64,000 bases of DNA from Harmothoe impar (Eukaryota; Annelida; Polychaeta; Phyllodocida; Polynoidae): positions 46,690,942 to 46,754,941 of the forward strand of contig OX381704.1 of assembly GCA_947462335.1 (NCBI GenBank). The letters are read 5' to 3'. This document shows positions 38,101 through 50,900 of the stretch, piece by piece (position 1 is the first letter of the stretch; each line of letters starts with the position of its first letter). A program made the position numbers and the translations under genes. Under the pieces are notes generated by a model, which did not search any database, had not been told where the DNA came from, and saw only the letters and a program-made list of their open reading frames with translations.

Positions 38101-39272
38101 ACTGACACCAATGTGCCCACAGAAAACGGTATACTCCCCCTTGAATAGGCTATATGCTACTATTTTGGGTAAAAAAGGAACATCTATACACAATGATACC
38201 ATTGCACAATGTGTATACCTAGAAGCCAAAATGTAATCATAAAATCTAAGAGGGTGCTATAGTTTTATCATTATTTTATAGACTATTTAATTCCAAGCAA
38301 AGCCTGATTCATGGTCCCCCTACTTAAGTCACCTGGCCAGGACAGCATGATCACCTGGTCCCACTGCTCACTGCACCCTTCACCCATACACTGTAAAAAA
38401 TGTGTATATAATTTAAACACTTTCACTGAAACATATTGATAGCAATATCTATTTTTTTTCTGTAAACATGTGCAGGAATATGGCCGCCAGTGATGGGTGA
38501 GCTGCAACAGTGAAAAATGGTGGGCGAGGGCAGTTTGGCTAGCCCACTTGTATATATCTCCTACTCCTTCTAGTACAGGCTCTTCCCCATATATAGGCTC
38601 TTCTTAGTCAAATACAGTACCTATACTGTTGTTAAACATCCATGGTAATTTAGATGATGTCAACAATAATGAGTAGATAGTGCTGTCCAGAATATTCCAG
38701 TGAGCCAGCCAAACTGGCCTTGCCCACTATTGTTTAGGCCCACTCATCACCAGCAGCCGTATCCCTGTACCTGGTGACAGAAGAAAGTGCCTAAATGCTG
38801 AGATTCAGTGAAAGTGTTAAACTTTAATGTGTTTGTGTAAAATTATGTGTTTAAATTAGAAACACTTTTTACAGTGTATGTCTGAAGGCTGTTAGCACAC
38901 TCAGTCTACTAGCAGGCCTTTGGTGGGCATGAGGCCTTGTTTACAGCCACATCTGAAGGGTCACTTGGATTGGGGTCAAAATCAGCCCTCTGGTGTAAAA
39001 TTTGTGAAGTAAAAATCGATCTGGAATTTGAGGAGCACAGTTTAGTGGTAGAGTTATGAACTACATGAACTCCTAGAGATCCTACCCTTTAAGAAATGAG
39101 CACTCTCTTCCCATCACAGTAGCCACTTAGCTATATAGATTAACACACCAACAAGCCCCCCAAACAAGTGGCACCACCTGGCATGGGAAACAGAATGTGT
39201 GATTGGCTCTCTGCCTCACTAGTACCAACTAACAAAGCACCATTGATTTATCTTCTTTGACCTTGGACACAG
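35113..39272. other. Intergenic region, mostly interspersed repeats
   Basis: 35860-35960 is dense in CCCGTGATATCACGGG-like palindromes, including a perfect 18-bp palindrome at 35893-35910. 35990-36130 has repeats of GGTCGTCA and its complement. 36609-36690 could be read as an exon (ATTTCCAGG to a GTAAAG donor) but has no phase-compatible partner. The TA element at 38389-38876 is listed separately. Nothing else coding was seen. Confidence 0.45.
38389..38876. mobile_element. 488-bp inverted-repeat element, CACTGTAAAAA termini, TA-flanked
   Basis: It starts CACTGTAAAAAATGTG and ends ACACTTTTTACAGTG. Long diverged arms share AATTTAAACAC and CACTTTCACTGAA in opposite orientation, with TA bordering both ends. 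Similar ends occur near 41178 and 54182. Confidence 0.75.
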
Positions 39273-39324
39273 AAAGGGACGGTTTGTTTATGACGCGGAA
39301 GGAGGATTAACCCCGACATCAAAG

Positions 39325-42300
39325 ATGCCCACGCCAAGGAAGCTAGATGGTAAGTAGGTTAATGCATGTACTATACAGAGGCACACGCGCCCGCATACCC
39401 ACTTCTATACTGTACTTTCCTGCTCTCTGGGCATCGCATTCTCATATTATTCTATGATGCGATAATGTGTATAGTGTCATAATATCATCTTTACATATCT
39501 CCAGATCACTTATACGATGGAGTTCTCGCATATTACGGAATGAAACGAAACTCTATGCTGTTAAGTCTTCTGGCACCATATATAGATATGTGCCACATGT
39601 TTCCAACTTTTCCATAATATGCTTTCTCTTTAATCGATAATTTGATGGATGTTCATGATACACTAATAAACCTCTTTCACACATTTTATGATAGTACAGA
39701 ACGAAAATGTATTCGCTAGGGGGAGTAAGGGATTTGCAGCTAGCGTGATTCAGCGACATTATTAAAGAGAGAAGGAGGTAGAGGGAGGGCGGCTCTTTTA
39801 AGTTGTCCAAAGTGGCTCAAGGTCTCAGCCAATCAGTGTGCAGGGGTAGAGATGTGGGGGTGGGTATGTGATTAGGCGGAGGTGGGGTGGGGGCAGAGGT
39901 GTCTTCCTCCAGGTAGGGCTTTAGCTTATGCCAGTACCCGCAGAGGTTGGTGTAAGAATACAGGAGGATGGTTGAACTCCTCCTGTTCCTGGTGAAAGGG
40001 AACCACCCCCTCCCAGTGACAACTAAAGATCCGGGAACAAGGGATTACCACGATGAGGCGGTCACCAAGAGGTAAGGATTTAATTTCGGCTACACCATAC
40101 GATCTGTCTTTAGGTGAGCCCTACTTAGTAAACAAATAACGTTATACACCATTTTATAACGTTATATAACGTTATATGTCAACGTTTTTCTAAGGCTCTT
40201 TAATATGAAATAACGTTATGTAAAATTTAAAACGTTATTTTGACGTAAAATAACGTGTTTTTTTTGTTAGCTGGGTATACATTACTATAGGTAATACAAC
40301 GTCCCTGTTGCTTAAATCTACAGCAGGGACGTCATTGGTTAGATAGACGTACTAAATAGGAGTCAAAGGGATTGGAAAGCTACATCAGCCTATAACCAAT
40401 AAAGATACAGGAATGGCAGGCCACCCATTAGAAAGCTAAGGGTCAGCTAGTTCCATCTATGGCCCGAGATGTTCTTATATTGGGCAGAAGGAATGACATA
40501 GTATGTGTCAACTATTTAATACAATCAGCTACGTATCATTACAAAATGTAGCATTGAAGATGTACATAGCTGGATGGATTGGCGGCCAAGTGTAAGGATA
40601 AAATTCAGTCCTGTGTTTTGTACATGACTTTCTATATAATAAGGAAAATAATAGTAATTTCTTAAACTAGTCAGTACAGCAAAATATCATATAAAATACA
40701 ATCAGATCCACCTTGTCATATATGACCTAAAGTAGACTTTACTCATAGCCCAGGAGGATTTTATCTAGTCAGAATGCTTTCAAGATATTATCACTTGATT
40801 ATAGGCTGTACAAGTTAACCCGATGCAACGCAAAAAACGGGGGACAAATGTTGAGTATTTGACGACGCGCGAAAATGTTGCCGGGTAACCAGCGTCCACT
40901 TCACGTTCATCTCACTTCCGTTATTAAAGTATGACGTCACTTCTGAGGCGTCCGTTCTACAGACAAGATGGAGTCTGATATTTTCTCAGTCTAGATAACA
41001 ACCTAATCATCGATCCTGAACAACAGATACCCTCGAATCAGAACAGGAAGTGATTTCATGATAATGGAATTGAGGGAAAATGTCATTTCACAGGGAAGAT
41101 AGATCTCTACTGGAAATTCTTCCATATAATTGTGTGTCAGCCATTTCCACTACAGTACCACATAGTGGGGTACATAAGAGATTGCACTGTAAAAAGTTGT
41201 TGTTCCAGAACAGCAAAATGTGCTGTAGCTACACAGTACTTTTGCTGTAAAAAATAATACAGTAAATTTTGCTGTACATGTGCATTTCTGTTGCTGTAGA
41301 TGCAGCTTACAGTGGTGAGTTGTAGACCTACAGCACTTTTTGCTGTACTAGGTACACAGGGGGTCCTGGGATCGATCCTTGGTCTTGCCACCTCCCAATT
41401 TGTTACATACTAAATGGTCATAAGCAATTTAACATCATTCTCTATGGGCCTTGCCTATAGTTTTCATTGTACATAGTAAACAATTTAGGTGTTATACAAT
41501 GCTGTCTGCATGTTGCTAAAGGTGCCAAATATGAGAGCCATGCTGCAGGCCTTACTCCAGCTGCCTCGATAGCTCAATCAGACACAGCGTCGGACAGTGA
41601 TAGGAAGGTCCCGAGTTCAATTCCTGGTCAGGCTAGTCATGACACTACAGTTTCTTCATGTTTTGAATTCTTTTCCTAAAAGTGATATGCAAATCCACAC
41701 AAGATACCTTCTAGACATTTTTTACAGAAAACCATGAAATGTTGTTTTGTACGCAGGACAAAAGAGACCTTTAGCAAACTCTACAAAACATATGGTTCTA
41801 GCACTACAAGGTCAACCTTGCACTTGATTTGCGAGGGGTCCTAAATATCTTTTCCTTTCGCTCATCCATCTGATCATCTATATGAGAGCCATGCTGCAGG
41901 CCTTACACCAGCTGCCTTGACAGCTCAATCAGACACAGCGTCAAGCAGTGATTGGAAGGTCCTGAGTTCAATCCCCAGTCAGGCTTGTCAAGAAAGTATA
42001 GGTCCTTTATGTTTTAATCTATTTTTCTTAAAGTGATATGTAAGTCTATCAATGAAAAATATCACCAGCCTTATATCAACCAGTATACATAAGCTGACTT
42101 GCTGTAGGTCTACAGCACAATCTACTGGAACCAAAGTTGCCCCCAGTATTTGCTGTACAGGAACACTACTTACTTCTAACAGTGTGTCCTGGATCGAAGA
42201 TACTTGTAACCGGATTATTTCATTTAAACGAGTCAACTTTCACACCATGTATAGACTATTGTGTGGAATGCAACTACATGATATGTACCCACCTCATTGT

Positions 42301-45024
42301 ACTATATACACCTTTGACGTGGAAAGAGTAGAAAGAATCACTTTAACTACAGCTCAAGGTGCTATGATACCTCCGTGTAAGCTTCTTCAAATGTCCCTAC
42401 TCTATACATCACTAGGTACCTGGGGGGCTGGCTGTTATTGGGCCGCTGGGGAAATCTGCAGTGTTCTAGTCTTGGATAGGTTCCACGCATACAGCCATGT
42501 AATGAACAATACAACCGAGAGCTGCCTTTGTGAGACAGCGGAAGCTGTGGGGAATTGAATCAGGTTTACATGCAATGGCCAATGATAGAGTACCGTGACC
42601 CATGAAAACTCTGTAAGAATGTACGGAAAGTAATGTGAATTCCTTACAATGAATCTCTTACACTTTAACAAGCCCTATTTTGGGCTCTTTGGGATGGATT
42701 TATTTTTTATCTGCTAAGAACAAAGAGCGTGCTTTGGGTATTAAATTGAAACTATTATTGTGATGAGGCAGGTGGTGCGTGCTAAACTACTCCGCGCACT
42801 TGAAGTTGAGTTAGAAGCAGAGAACATGGCAATTTTATGCATGTTTTACATTTTGCATTGCCTAGATGAATGCATAGCTCACTAAGTCTACCTTCAAGTA
42901 TCCAACTTCCCCCCAGCTCAATGTTCCCTATCCTCCCCATTACAGGTATCTATTTTATAGTGAAGACATGTATGGTAATGACATATGATCATATCTTAAC
43001 TCATTGGATATAATTATCTGTGTACTGTATTGCAGGCATGGACCTGCCGGTGTCGTCGGACCCGCCCATAGAGATGACCAGCCTGGGGGAGCCTAGCCTG
43101 CCTGACCCCTGTATGGTGGCAGAGTGTCCTCCCGGCTCCACCCTGGAGTCTTCAGCTGGCCTCTACCCGGAGGTGACGGCCGCCCCCTATAGTGGACCCC
43201 TCTACCCACCACCGGCCTATGGTGGGCAGGAACACTATGTCAGCCCTGCCGCGGGCATAAGACCTGTGTATATTGCAGATTCACCGGGTAAGCCGAATGT
43301 CATACTAGCCCTATGCCTTGTTATGGTAGGTCATTTAGAGATGAGCCGAATAAGATCCGGTCTCAAATATGGCCATAATGAGTTACAGTCGTGTGTATAT
43401 GTACACAGAAAGAAGAAACAGCGTCAAAAGGGAGTCCAGGTTGCCTCCAGAATAACTCCTCTCTTTAGGGGAGCCCAGGTCACCTAAGGGAGCCTAGGTG
43501 ACTCTCTGGCTGACCCAAGGGAGTCACCCCCGGGAGCCCCATGACACAGAGAGCTATATGACTCCCCCGGGTCAGCCAGAGAGTCACCTAGGCTCCCTTA
43601 GGTGACCTGGGCTCCCCTAAAGAGGGGAGTCATTCTGGATGCAACCTGGACTCCCTTTTGACGCTGTTTCATTTCTCTGGCTATGTGCAGTGCCTCGGCA
43701 GCAGTGAGTACCTGATACAAAGTGGCAGTGCTATATACTACTTACTATCGCTGTAACGCCCAGTCGGGGCACCGGGGGCGACAACGCTAACTTCCCGCGG
43801 GGTGTAGGCTCTACTACATTTGTACATGTCCGTGCCCCTCCGTTTTGGGGCCAAATTTTATTATATTTGAATGTAAAATTTGGCCCAAAGAGAGTGGGTT
43901 TTCCAGCAGCGTGCACAACCTTTTAAATTTCTAGTTTAGTTGCCACTTTGCGGCATTCATGAATGTATCTGATATATTTTCTCCAGAAGAGCTGTATGGA
44001 GGTAAACCTCCACCATCACCACGCCGGCCACGACAGGCAGCATACAGGTCTGACGCCCGTAAGTTGTGCACCTCGATTATACACTTGACTTTAATACACT
44101 AATAAAGTATTGACAACGCAGGTTGCATGGGTGTACCTGTTTTAATGCCTGTACGAGCTTTTCTTCATAAGGTAAATATGAAAGTATATCAGCATATACT
44201 TATGATAACCTTTAAATGGGGTCGGGCAATAGCCTACGTATAATGGAAAAGCAGTATTTTTTTTATCCCATTCCTCAACATGAAAAAGCCAGAAATCCAG
44301 ATAAAGTTATGACAATAATATACACATGTTATCTTTCCCCACTGCAGCCTGGCACACGGAGCAGTCTACCACTATAGTGGTGAACCAGCAGCCCCAGATG
44401 CAGCCCCAGATGAGGATGTCTGTGAGACCTGGGCCTGTGGAGATGATCCACTCCCCTGACCCTGTACCCACCCAGTGTTACAACTGTGACCAACACATCG
44501 TCACCTACATCTACTATGAATCAGGCACCTGCACCTGGATCAGCTGCATTCTCATAGGCCTCTCAGGGTAGGTATACACATAGTTCTAGATATCCAGCAA
44601 AGATCTAGTTATAGCGTCCAACAGTTATAGGCATTGAGGTACAACGTAGCAATAGCAATCTACAGTACATTTTGGTTTATATCAGATTTGCACTATGCCC
44701 TACTGTATTGCATTAGGGCCTATATGAAGAGGGAACACATTATACAGTTATATAGAGTCATAGCTCAAGTACATAATATAATGTACTGTGAACTTCCAGT
44801 TACAAACATTAATTTTCAGTCAGGGTGCCAGGGGGCACCACGTATGCACGTAACACTAAGCAATGGCAGTTGTACATTGCCAGTACATGTATTATCTCTC
44901 TCTCTGTTGTAGGGGAGGTTGTGGCTGTTGCCTGATACCATTCTTTGTCGACAACTTCAAAGATAACATCCACAAGTGTCCACAATGTCACGTCATCATA
45001 GGGAAACACAGAAAGATGTGCTAA
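39325..45024 (+). CDS. LITAF-like: LITAF/SIMPLE-domain membrane protein
   Basis: Five exons: 39325-39349, 43036-43287, 43987-44058, 44348-44567, 44913-45024 (681 nt, 226 aa), all phase-matched. The C-terminal LITAF domain is intact: first pair CYNC, then HIVTYIYYESGTCTW, the hydrophobic ISCILIGLSGGCGCCLIPFF segment inserting in one leaflet, and the closing KCPQCHV plus HRKMC. Family members (LITAF, CDIP1) bind zinc through these cysteines and act at late endosomes and lysosomes. The N-terminal half is Pro-rich, with a PPAY motif able to bind NEDD4-type WW domains. An inverted-repeat transposon lies in the intron after exon 2. The first exon is open upstream of the ATG, so the start is uncertain; an ATG at the beginning of exon 2 is an alternative. 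AATAAA at 45614 is a possible poly(A) signal. Confidence 0.88.
40118..40276. repeat. AACGTTAT-palindrome element in LITAF-like intron
   Basis: A dense run of AACGTTAT/ATAACGTT motifs lies between imperfect inverted ends CCTACTTAGTAAACAAAT and TTTTTTTGTTAGCTGGG. Similar starts (CCAGTGAACAAAAAACG, CCCAGCAAACAAAAA) are at 31047 and 60441, suggesting a dispersed family. Confidence 0.6.
40855..40985. promoter_or_regulatory. Possible CpG-rich promoter with a CRE site
   Basis: This CpG-rich patch contains GACGACGCGCG and a perfect TGACGTCA at 40932-40939, inside the long first intron of the LITAF-like gene. It could drive a shorter transcript whose translation starts at the ATG in exon 2 (43038). 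This is inference; no initiation signal is proven. Confidence 0.25.
41535..41700 (+). mobile_element. tRNA-derived SINE-like copy 1
   Basis: It contains an A-box-like TAGCTCAATCAGACA and a B-box-like GAGTTCAATTCC about 40 bases apart, with a downstream tail including AAAAGTGATATGCAAATCC. It is about 80-85% like the copy at 41880. The cloverleaf is too imperfect for a working tRNA. Confidence 0.6.
41880..42060 (+). mobile_element. tRNA-derived SINE-like copy 2
   Basis: It has the same body as 41535-41700: GCCATGCTGCAGGCCTTAC, then CAGCTCAATCAGACA and GAGTTCAATCCCCAG, and a tail with AAAGTGATATGTAAGTC. Both copies sit between GCTGTA/TACAGC-rich segments at 41205-41350 and 42096-42170 that look like ends of an older host element. 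Confidence 0.6.
43405..43680. mobile_element. Long hairpin element with arms of about 115 bp
   Basis: The left arm contains CAGCGTCAAAAGGGAGTCC, GGGGAGCCCAGGTCACC and GAGCCTAGGTGACTCTCTGG; the right arm repeats these in reverse complement with few mismatches. Transcripts of the LITAF-like gene would fold a long intronic hairpin here. A diverged relative lies at 49746-49925. Confidence 0.88.
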
Positions 45025-47978
45025 TCAAGGAGAAATACCTGGCAGCTGGGACCTACATCACTACTATCAGAATCTTAAATGTGTTGGTATCCCGATACAG
45101 TAACTGTCGGAGTTGAGCTGGGACGAGTACTCAGCACTTTATATAGGTTGGTGGGGGTTCTGCATTTAGAAGATAATTGATCTTTTACACGGCCGGGGAA
45201 TACATAGGCAATCAGTGAGTTGTCCTGGTCAGTCTGGATATAACCCACACCAATGTTCGGTGGCTCATTATCAGAAACCAAAGGGATTGGAAACTACACA
45301 AGCTACTTATTGAAAATCTGAGAATTTGGCATACCTATCTACACACTCCGTCCAACAGTTTATCAGTCTCCTAGTATTGATGATATTATGATTTCTGTAT
45401 TACTCATGTACCTAGAGATCTATAGACTTACAAACACACCATTATGGGCATGAACCTTGCCTTATCTTCGTTATAGGTACCGAGGCTAAATAAGAGTATA
45501 CGTGTAGTGTATTAATTCGAGGGAAAGAATAATTATACCCACCCAATACTGATAGATATGCCTCATTAAATCAAATATAGAGTTCTGTAAATTAAATAGA
45601 CTGGTGTAATGAGAATAAAGGAACATTCTATGGATCTGGACGCCAGTTAATAAATAGAAAATATAGGTTCTCTGACTTATCAAGTTTGAGGGAAACGGTT
45701 AATTATTCGCTGTACTGATGTGTTTTATGATTATAAATTGGGGCTCATGGAGATACAGTACAATGAGTTTTATGATCGGCCTATGAAACTTTTTAATGAA
45801 AATTAATTGTTGACAAATAATGCAAAAAGAATAAGACATATTTGGTATCAAATTGAAGCTTATTCTGTTGATGATGCATTAAGCTAGAAAGAATTAAGTT
45901 GCATTTTTAACTACTTTTAGTAGATCAAAAAAAGGTACCAAGAATTGCGTCGCGAAAACCGTATAATTCCCCAACCAATCAGGTCCACAGCAAAAGGGAA
46001 AAAAGAGTAAAATACGCCGTCGTCAGATTTGTCAGTGCCATGCGATGAATAACAACCTTTTCTGAGTGGCCTTGGCAGGTTCCTTGTATGTTTACCATAC
46101 ACATTATTGTTAACTACTTTCATGCATCTTTCTGTGATAAAATGCACAAACTGTGATAACCAAAATGGCTACACATGACAAGTCAAAATATTAAATGTGT
46201 TTGCTAAACGTAATTCAATTATATTAAATCATGATAGATTATATTCAATGCCATCCTTTATTTGCACATGTGTCTGGCAAATGTTTTTGGAAGTTGTACA
46301 TACGTATCGTTCATCTTTTATTTCGTACATCTCACGAAGTATAACAAATAAGAACCCTATGTCTCCTACCCGTCCATTAATTTAGTTATACATGTACCAT
46401 TATGCGCGGGTATAATGATATTTTCTCGATTCAAGAAATCGAGTAAGCTAGAAATCATCGAAATAAATAAATTGTTCAAAACTCTGAGATATGACTGTTT
46501 GGATCATTTTCCTTTGTCGAAGGATTGAACCAAAATAGGGTATGACATATATAACTCTTTATAAATGTGTACTTTATACGCTATCCAAAAACACTGTAGA
46601 ATAAAATACAAAAGAGAAATCGATGAACACATACGCTTTATATTTATTGCAACACATACTGCAAATAATGCGTATACATTATCCATCGGGAAACCAAGCT
46701 GTCTCATTTTCGTAGAACTCCATATTTTACCCATATTTGCGGAATATCAATGTTCCATATCATACACGTTGATTATCACTTTGAGAGGATCACTTGTGAC
46801 ATATGCCGGCCTATTCCTAATCACCCATAGATACTATTTCTCTGGAGTAAAGGAAACGGTGTTGGCGAAATCAGGCTAAAACGGATAACCTGCAATAAAT
46901 ACTACACAGTCATGCACAGAAGGGATATTACCAAACCATGATAGTACCAATATTATTAATTTGCCAACGGCATGCCACTTTCAATCTACATGGATATACA
47001 TGAACAGGCGACAGTGGGAGATCTCATAGGGGAAATTTACATTTTCCAGAGGAAGATTTCTCCAATAGCGCCACCCCTTGTCAAAACCCTGCATCCACCA
47101 CTGGGCCATAATAATACATTTTACACAAATGTACACTAACAGGCTATAAAGATACTTCTTCTGATTTTGCATGCTTATCATAACCACTATAATAAAATCA
47201 ATTATCCATGCCATATGTGCGAAATTAAGATGAGATTTATAGCAGGGTTTTCAATATCAAATTCACCAATTCCAAACCAATGGGTATCGGCATTGTTATC
47301 ATGAGGTTCAGCATGTTCAGATGATATCAACATGGTTATAACGACTGCTTGAAACATGAGACTGGCGTGTATTGGACCCTATATGTGAGTGTGTATAATA
47401 TGTCTATCTGTACATATGGTATCAATTAGACATTAGACAGGGCCGTGCTAACTGAACTCGTACCAATAGGCAAACATGAAGTAGGCCTACCAAGACTTCC
47501 TGTATTCCTCTCTGTAGATCCGATATCACATTGCCCATGTGGATGTAGAGGTATATCAAGAAAAGTTATGGACATGGATACTAAGCTGATGATTCCTGTG
47601 CACATAGGGAATAGCAAAAAGGTAGAAAATACATCAATTTGAGTTAGACATCCTTCCTCTGGACAGCAACTGTTCGTTCTGTTAACTTTCAGTATTCCAG
47701 GAGTCGTAAGAGCTGCTATCGTAAGGCGTCTGATGAGATATGATTACAACATATGTAATGCACTTTCAGAAAAGAGTAGACCATAACAATGTCAAACAAA
47801 TTGTCATGTATATAGGGCTTAAGTGGTGATAATCACGGCATCCATTCCGTATAATGGCCTTTATACGTGTCCATTTTCCAGTACCCCAGTATGGCACCAT
47901 GCAGTATGGATGCCCATCACGTTTAAAGGTTTAAAATACCCCTAATACCCCCACCCAAAAACCCACAGTGAGTCACCA
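45025..47978. other. Region between convergent LITAF-like and Rho-like genes
   Basis: This is AT-rich sequence with no coding signal beyond short chance frames. It must hold the 3' ends of both genes. A candidate AATAAA for the LITAF-like gene is at 45614-45619. I see nothing else. Confidence 0.45.
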
Positions 47979-50900
47979 TCACGTTTCCACTGTTCTTTTT
48001 CTGTTTGACGACTTCACCTTTGGCATGGATGTCTTTCTTAAGCGTCCAAAGAAACTGCTTACTCTCATGGCAGCGGTATATTTAGCCTTTTTCCTTTTCC
48101 GTAGCACCTTTAAAATGGCTCGATCAAACACTTGGTCTATACCGTTCATTGTCAGAGCCGAGCACTCCATATAACACTTGGCCTTAATTTTCTTTGCCAT
48201 TTTTATTCCCTCTTCTGGATCCACAGGGAATTCCCGGCTCTTATTGAGGTGTTGAGTGACACTAAGGTCATCACGGAGGTCAATCTGTGTCCCTACAAGA
48301 ATGAGGGGCGTCTTTGGGAGATGGCGCCTCACTTCCGGTAGCCATTTCGTTTCGACGTTCTCAAATGAGGCTGGGTTGACGACGGAGAAACATATCAAGC
48401 AGACGTCCGTGCCCGGGTAACAGGCAACCCGCGTTGTCTCCCTCTCCGCCTGAGAGGGGGGGGAAGAAAATTTATTATGCAGAATTAGTGTTATAATTTC
48501 AGTGGTAATTTATACAATAGTTAAGGATACTGGATGCAAATTAAGTGCCCCCCTGTGGATGCTTTGAGAACTTTCAGAAAGGGGCTGAAAGGGGCACCAG
48601 AGTTCCACCTGGTGGATGTGCATACAAACACCAATCTGAAAAATGTTTTAGTAGTTTTCTCAGACTGGGCAAGTGTCTGTTCAGAAGGCATTATCTTGCA
48701 ATTTTCAAGCAAGTCTCCAATATCTAACTCAATAGTTCCAACCCTATTGAGATATAATAACATGGATTACATAGGATGCTGAGATATATCCTAAGTCACC
48801 TATTAAACTAAAGTAATTTACTGTTATGATAAACATCTTGATGCCTTGTTTTAGGTTGAAATGATGTCTAGGATCTCTGTAAAAAGTCCTACCAGGTGGG
48901 GTGATTTTACTCTGCTATGGCACCATAAATCACTTTCATATTTTTTTCTCTGTACTATGTATATATATAGGAAGATGTGGAGTGATTCTCAAGGGGGTTC
49001 TATGGTTTTCTGAGATTGTATCCAGTATCCTTAAGCTCCCCTCGAATTGATTGACGCATACAGTCAGCCCTCACTACCCCGAACATTTACTTCCTCGGAT
49101 CTCTCACGTCCCCAGACAGTTGCCTGCCAACCTCCCTTATATATACCATTTTATTTGGACTTAATTCCTCGGATAATTTGCTTCCTCAGATATTTTTTCT
49201 TGCATTTCCCAAATTCGAGGAAATGAGGGCCGACTGTATATAATTATACACTCATGATAGATGCCATACCCTGTAAACCTAGTAGTAGGGATCCCTAATG
49301 CATTAGCATACACTGGTAACATTAAACAACTAGGCAAATACTAAAATCTACAACCCTTAGAGGTCGTCATTATGATGACCTAAAATGGTCTTAATGTGAT
49401 GGTCTTGGTTCATCAGACTGACCACTATTAACGTATCAAAAGGGTGGTCAGTGTCGCAGTTCTGGTCGTCACAAGGTTTTGGTATGCAATTATAATATTT
49501 GAATATACATTGTACTTGCCCCATGCAATTAGGATTATATTAAGGCTTACCTGACTAAACGTGTCGAAGAGGACGAGATTGTAATCAGCTCCGGCCACCT
49601 GAACTGGCACTATGGGAAAAGCAAGCCACATTGTTTATACATTTATGTATAATCAAATGTAATAATCAATAATTAACCATAATTACGAAGCAATGTAATA
49701 TAAAAGACTAAATACGTATAACCCGTCATGAGAGTAAATACCTAGCAAAGAGAAAGAAAGGGTCAAAAGGTAGTCCAAAATGCCTCCAGAATGACACCCT
49801 TCTCTAGGGGAGCCCTGGTATTTATGTGACTAACCTGGGAATCTGAGCCAGGGAGTCACTTAAGCCAGGGCTCCCTTAAAGAGAGGAGCCATTTTGGAGG
49901 CAGCCTGGACTCCCTTTTGATTAGGATTCCTCATGGAATTCATACCAAAAGAAATCCTGGAATTTTGCTAGATGTTGATACCCAGTTCTAGGCATAGATT
50001 TACCATTTACAATCATTGTTCCTATATGATGTACTGTGGTAATAGGATAAGGTATAGATCTCGATACTAACATCTGTTCTACAAGAGATTTAGATTAGTC
50101 AGAATATTCAGGGGCTCGAAGGTCTCTGGAATAATATAGCAAGATTCACATAAACATAATCTATTGATAATCTAACACGCCTACATCTGCACTATATATG
50201 TTACTCCAACCCTTCTATAGTGACAAAGGACACAACCACCAATAAGACAAACTGCACTGGATGGTCAACGTGAACTCTTTGTTACCTACATGGTGCACTG
50301 AAACCCCAGGAAGTGTGTCAGGTATGAATTGAGACAGACTTGTGGTTTAACCCAGTTAATACAGGGTCCGTATGTCCAGGCACACACCTGCAGGTTAGAC
50401 CCATGTCCAGCATGTTTACCTCCTGTGGTTGTCAGTAATGCCATTATCAAGATACCCGGAGTAATCCAGATAAACAGAGGCTATATCTCTCTATCTATTT
50501 GTACAGTGTACTGGATATATACGGGAGCGGACAGACTGGTACTGTGCCGTAGGTATCTATGCATTAAACCCGAGGCTACTACGGCCAACTGCATGTTTTT
50601 TTATATAACAACCTGCTTACTGGACAATGCCATTACTACCGATCCTAAAAGGAAAAGGGGTATTTCGAATATTTCCGATACCTAATCCTAATGAAAAGAG
50701 CTGTTAATAAACTGAGCCCATATTAATATGGGCCTATTACTTATTTTAATGAAATATTATTTTTGAATGTTATTTAAAGGTTCCTTTATATCATCCCCAT
50801 GGTCTTGGCCATTCTAAGATGTCCATGGATGTATCTCAGTTCCTTTCTGTGCTTCAATCGGTTCCCTGTGTCATATGTTATTCTGGATACACATACGCCT

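Noticed and set aside
42052..42558. 168-codon plus-strand open frame
   Set aside because: It starts in the SINE/GCTGTA repeat area, its composition is not protein-like, and it lies inside the LITAF-like intron.
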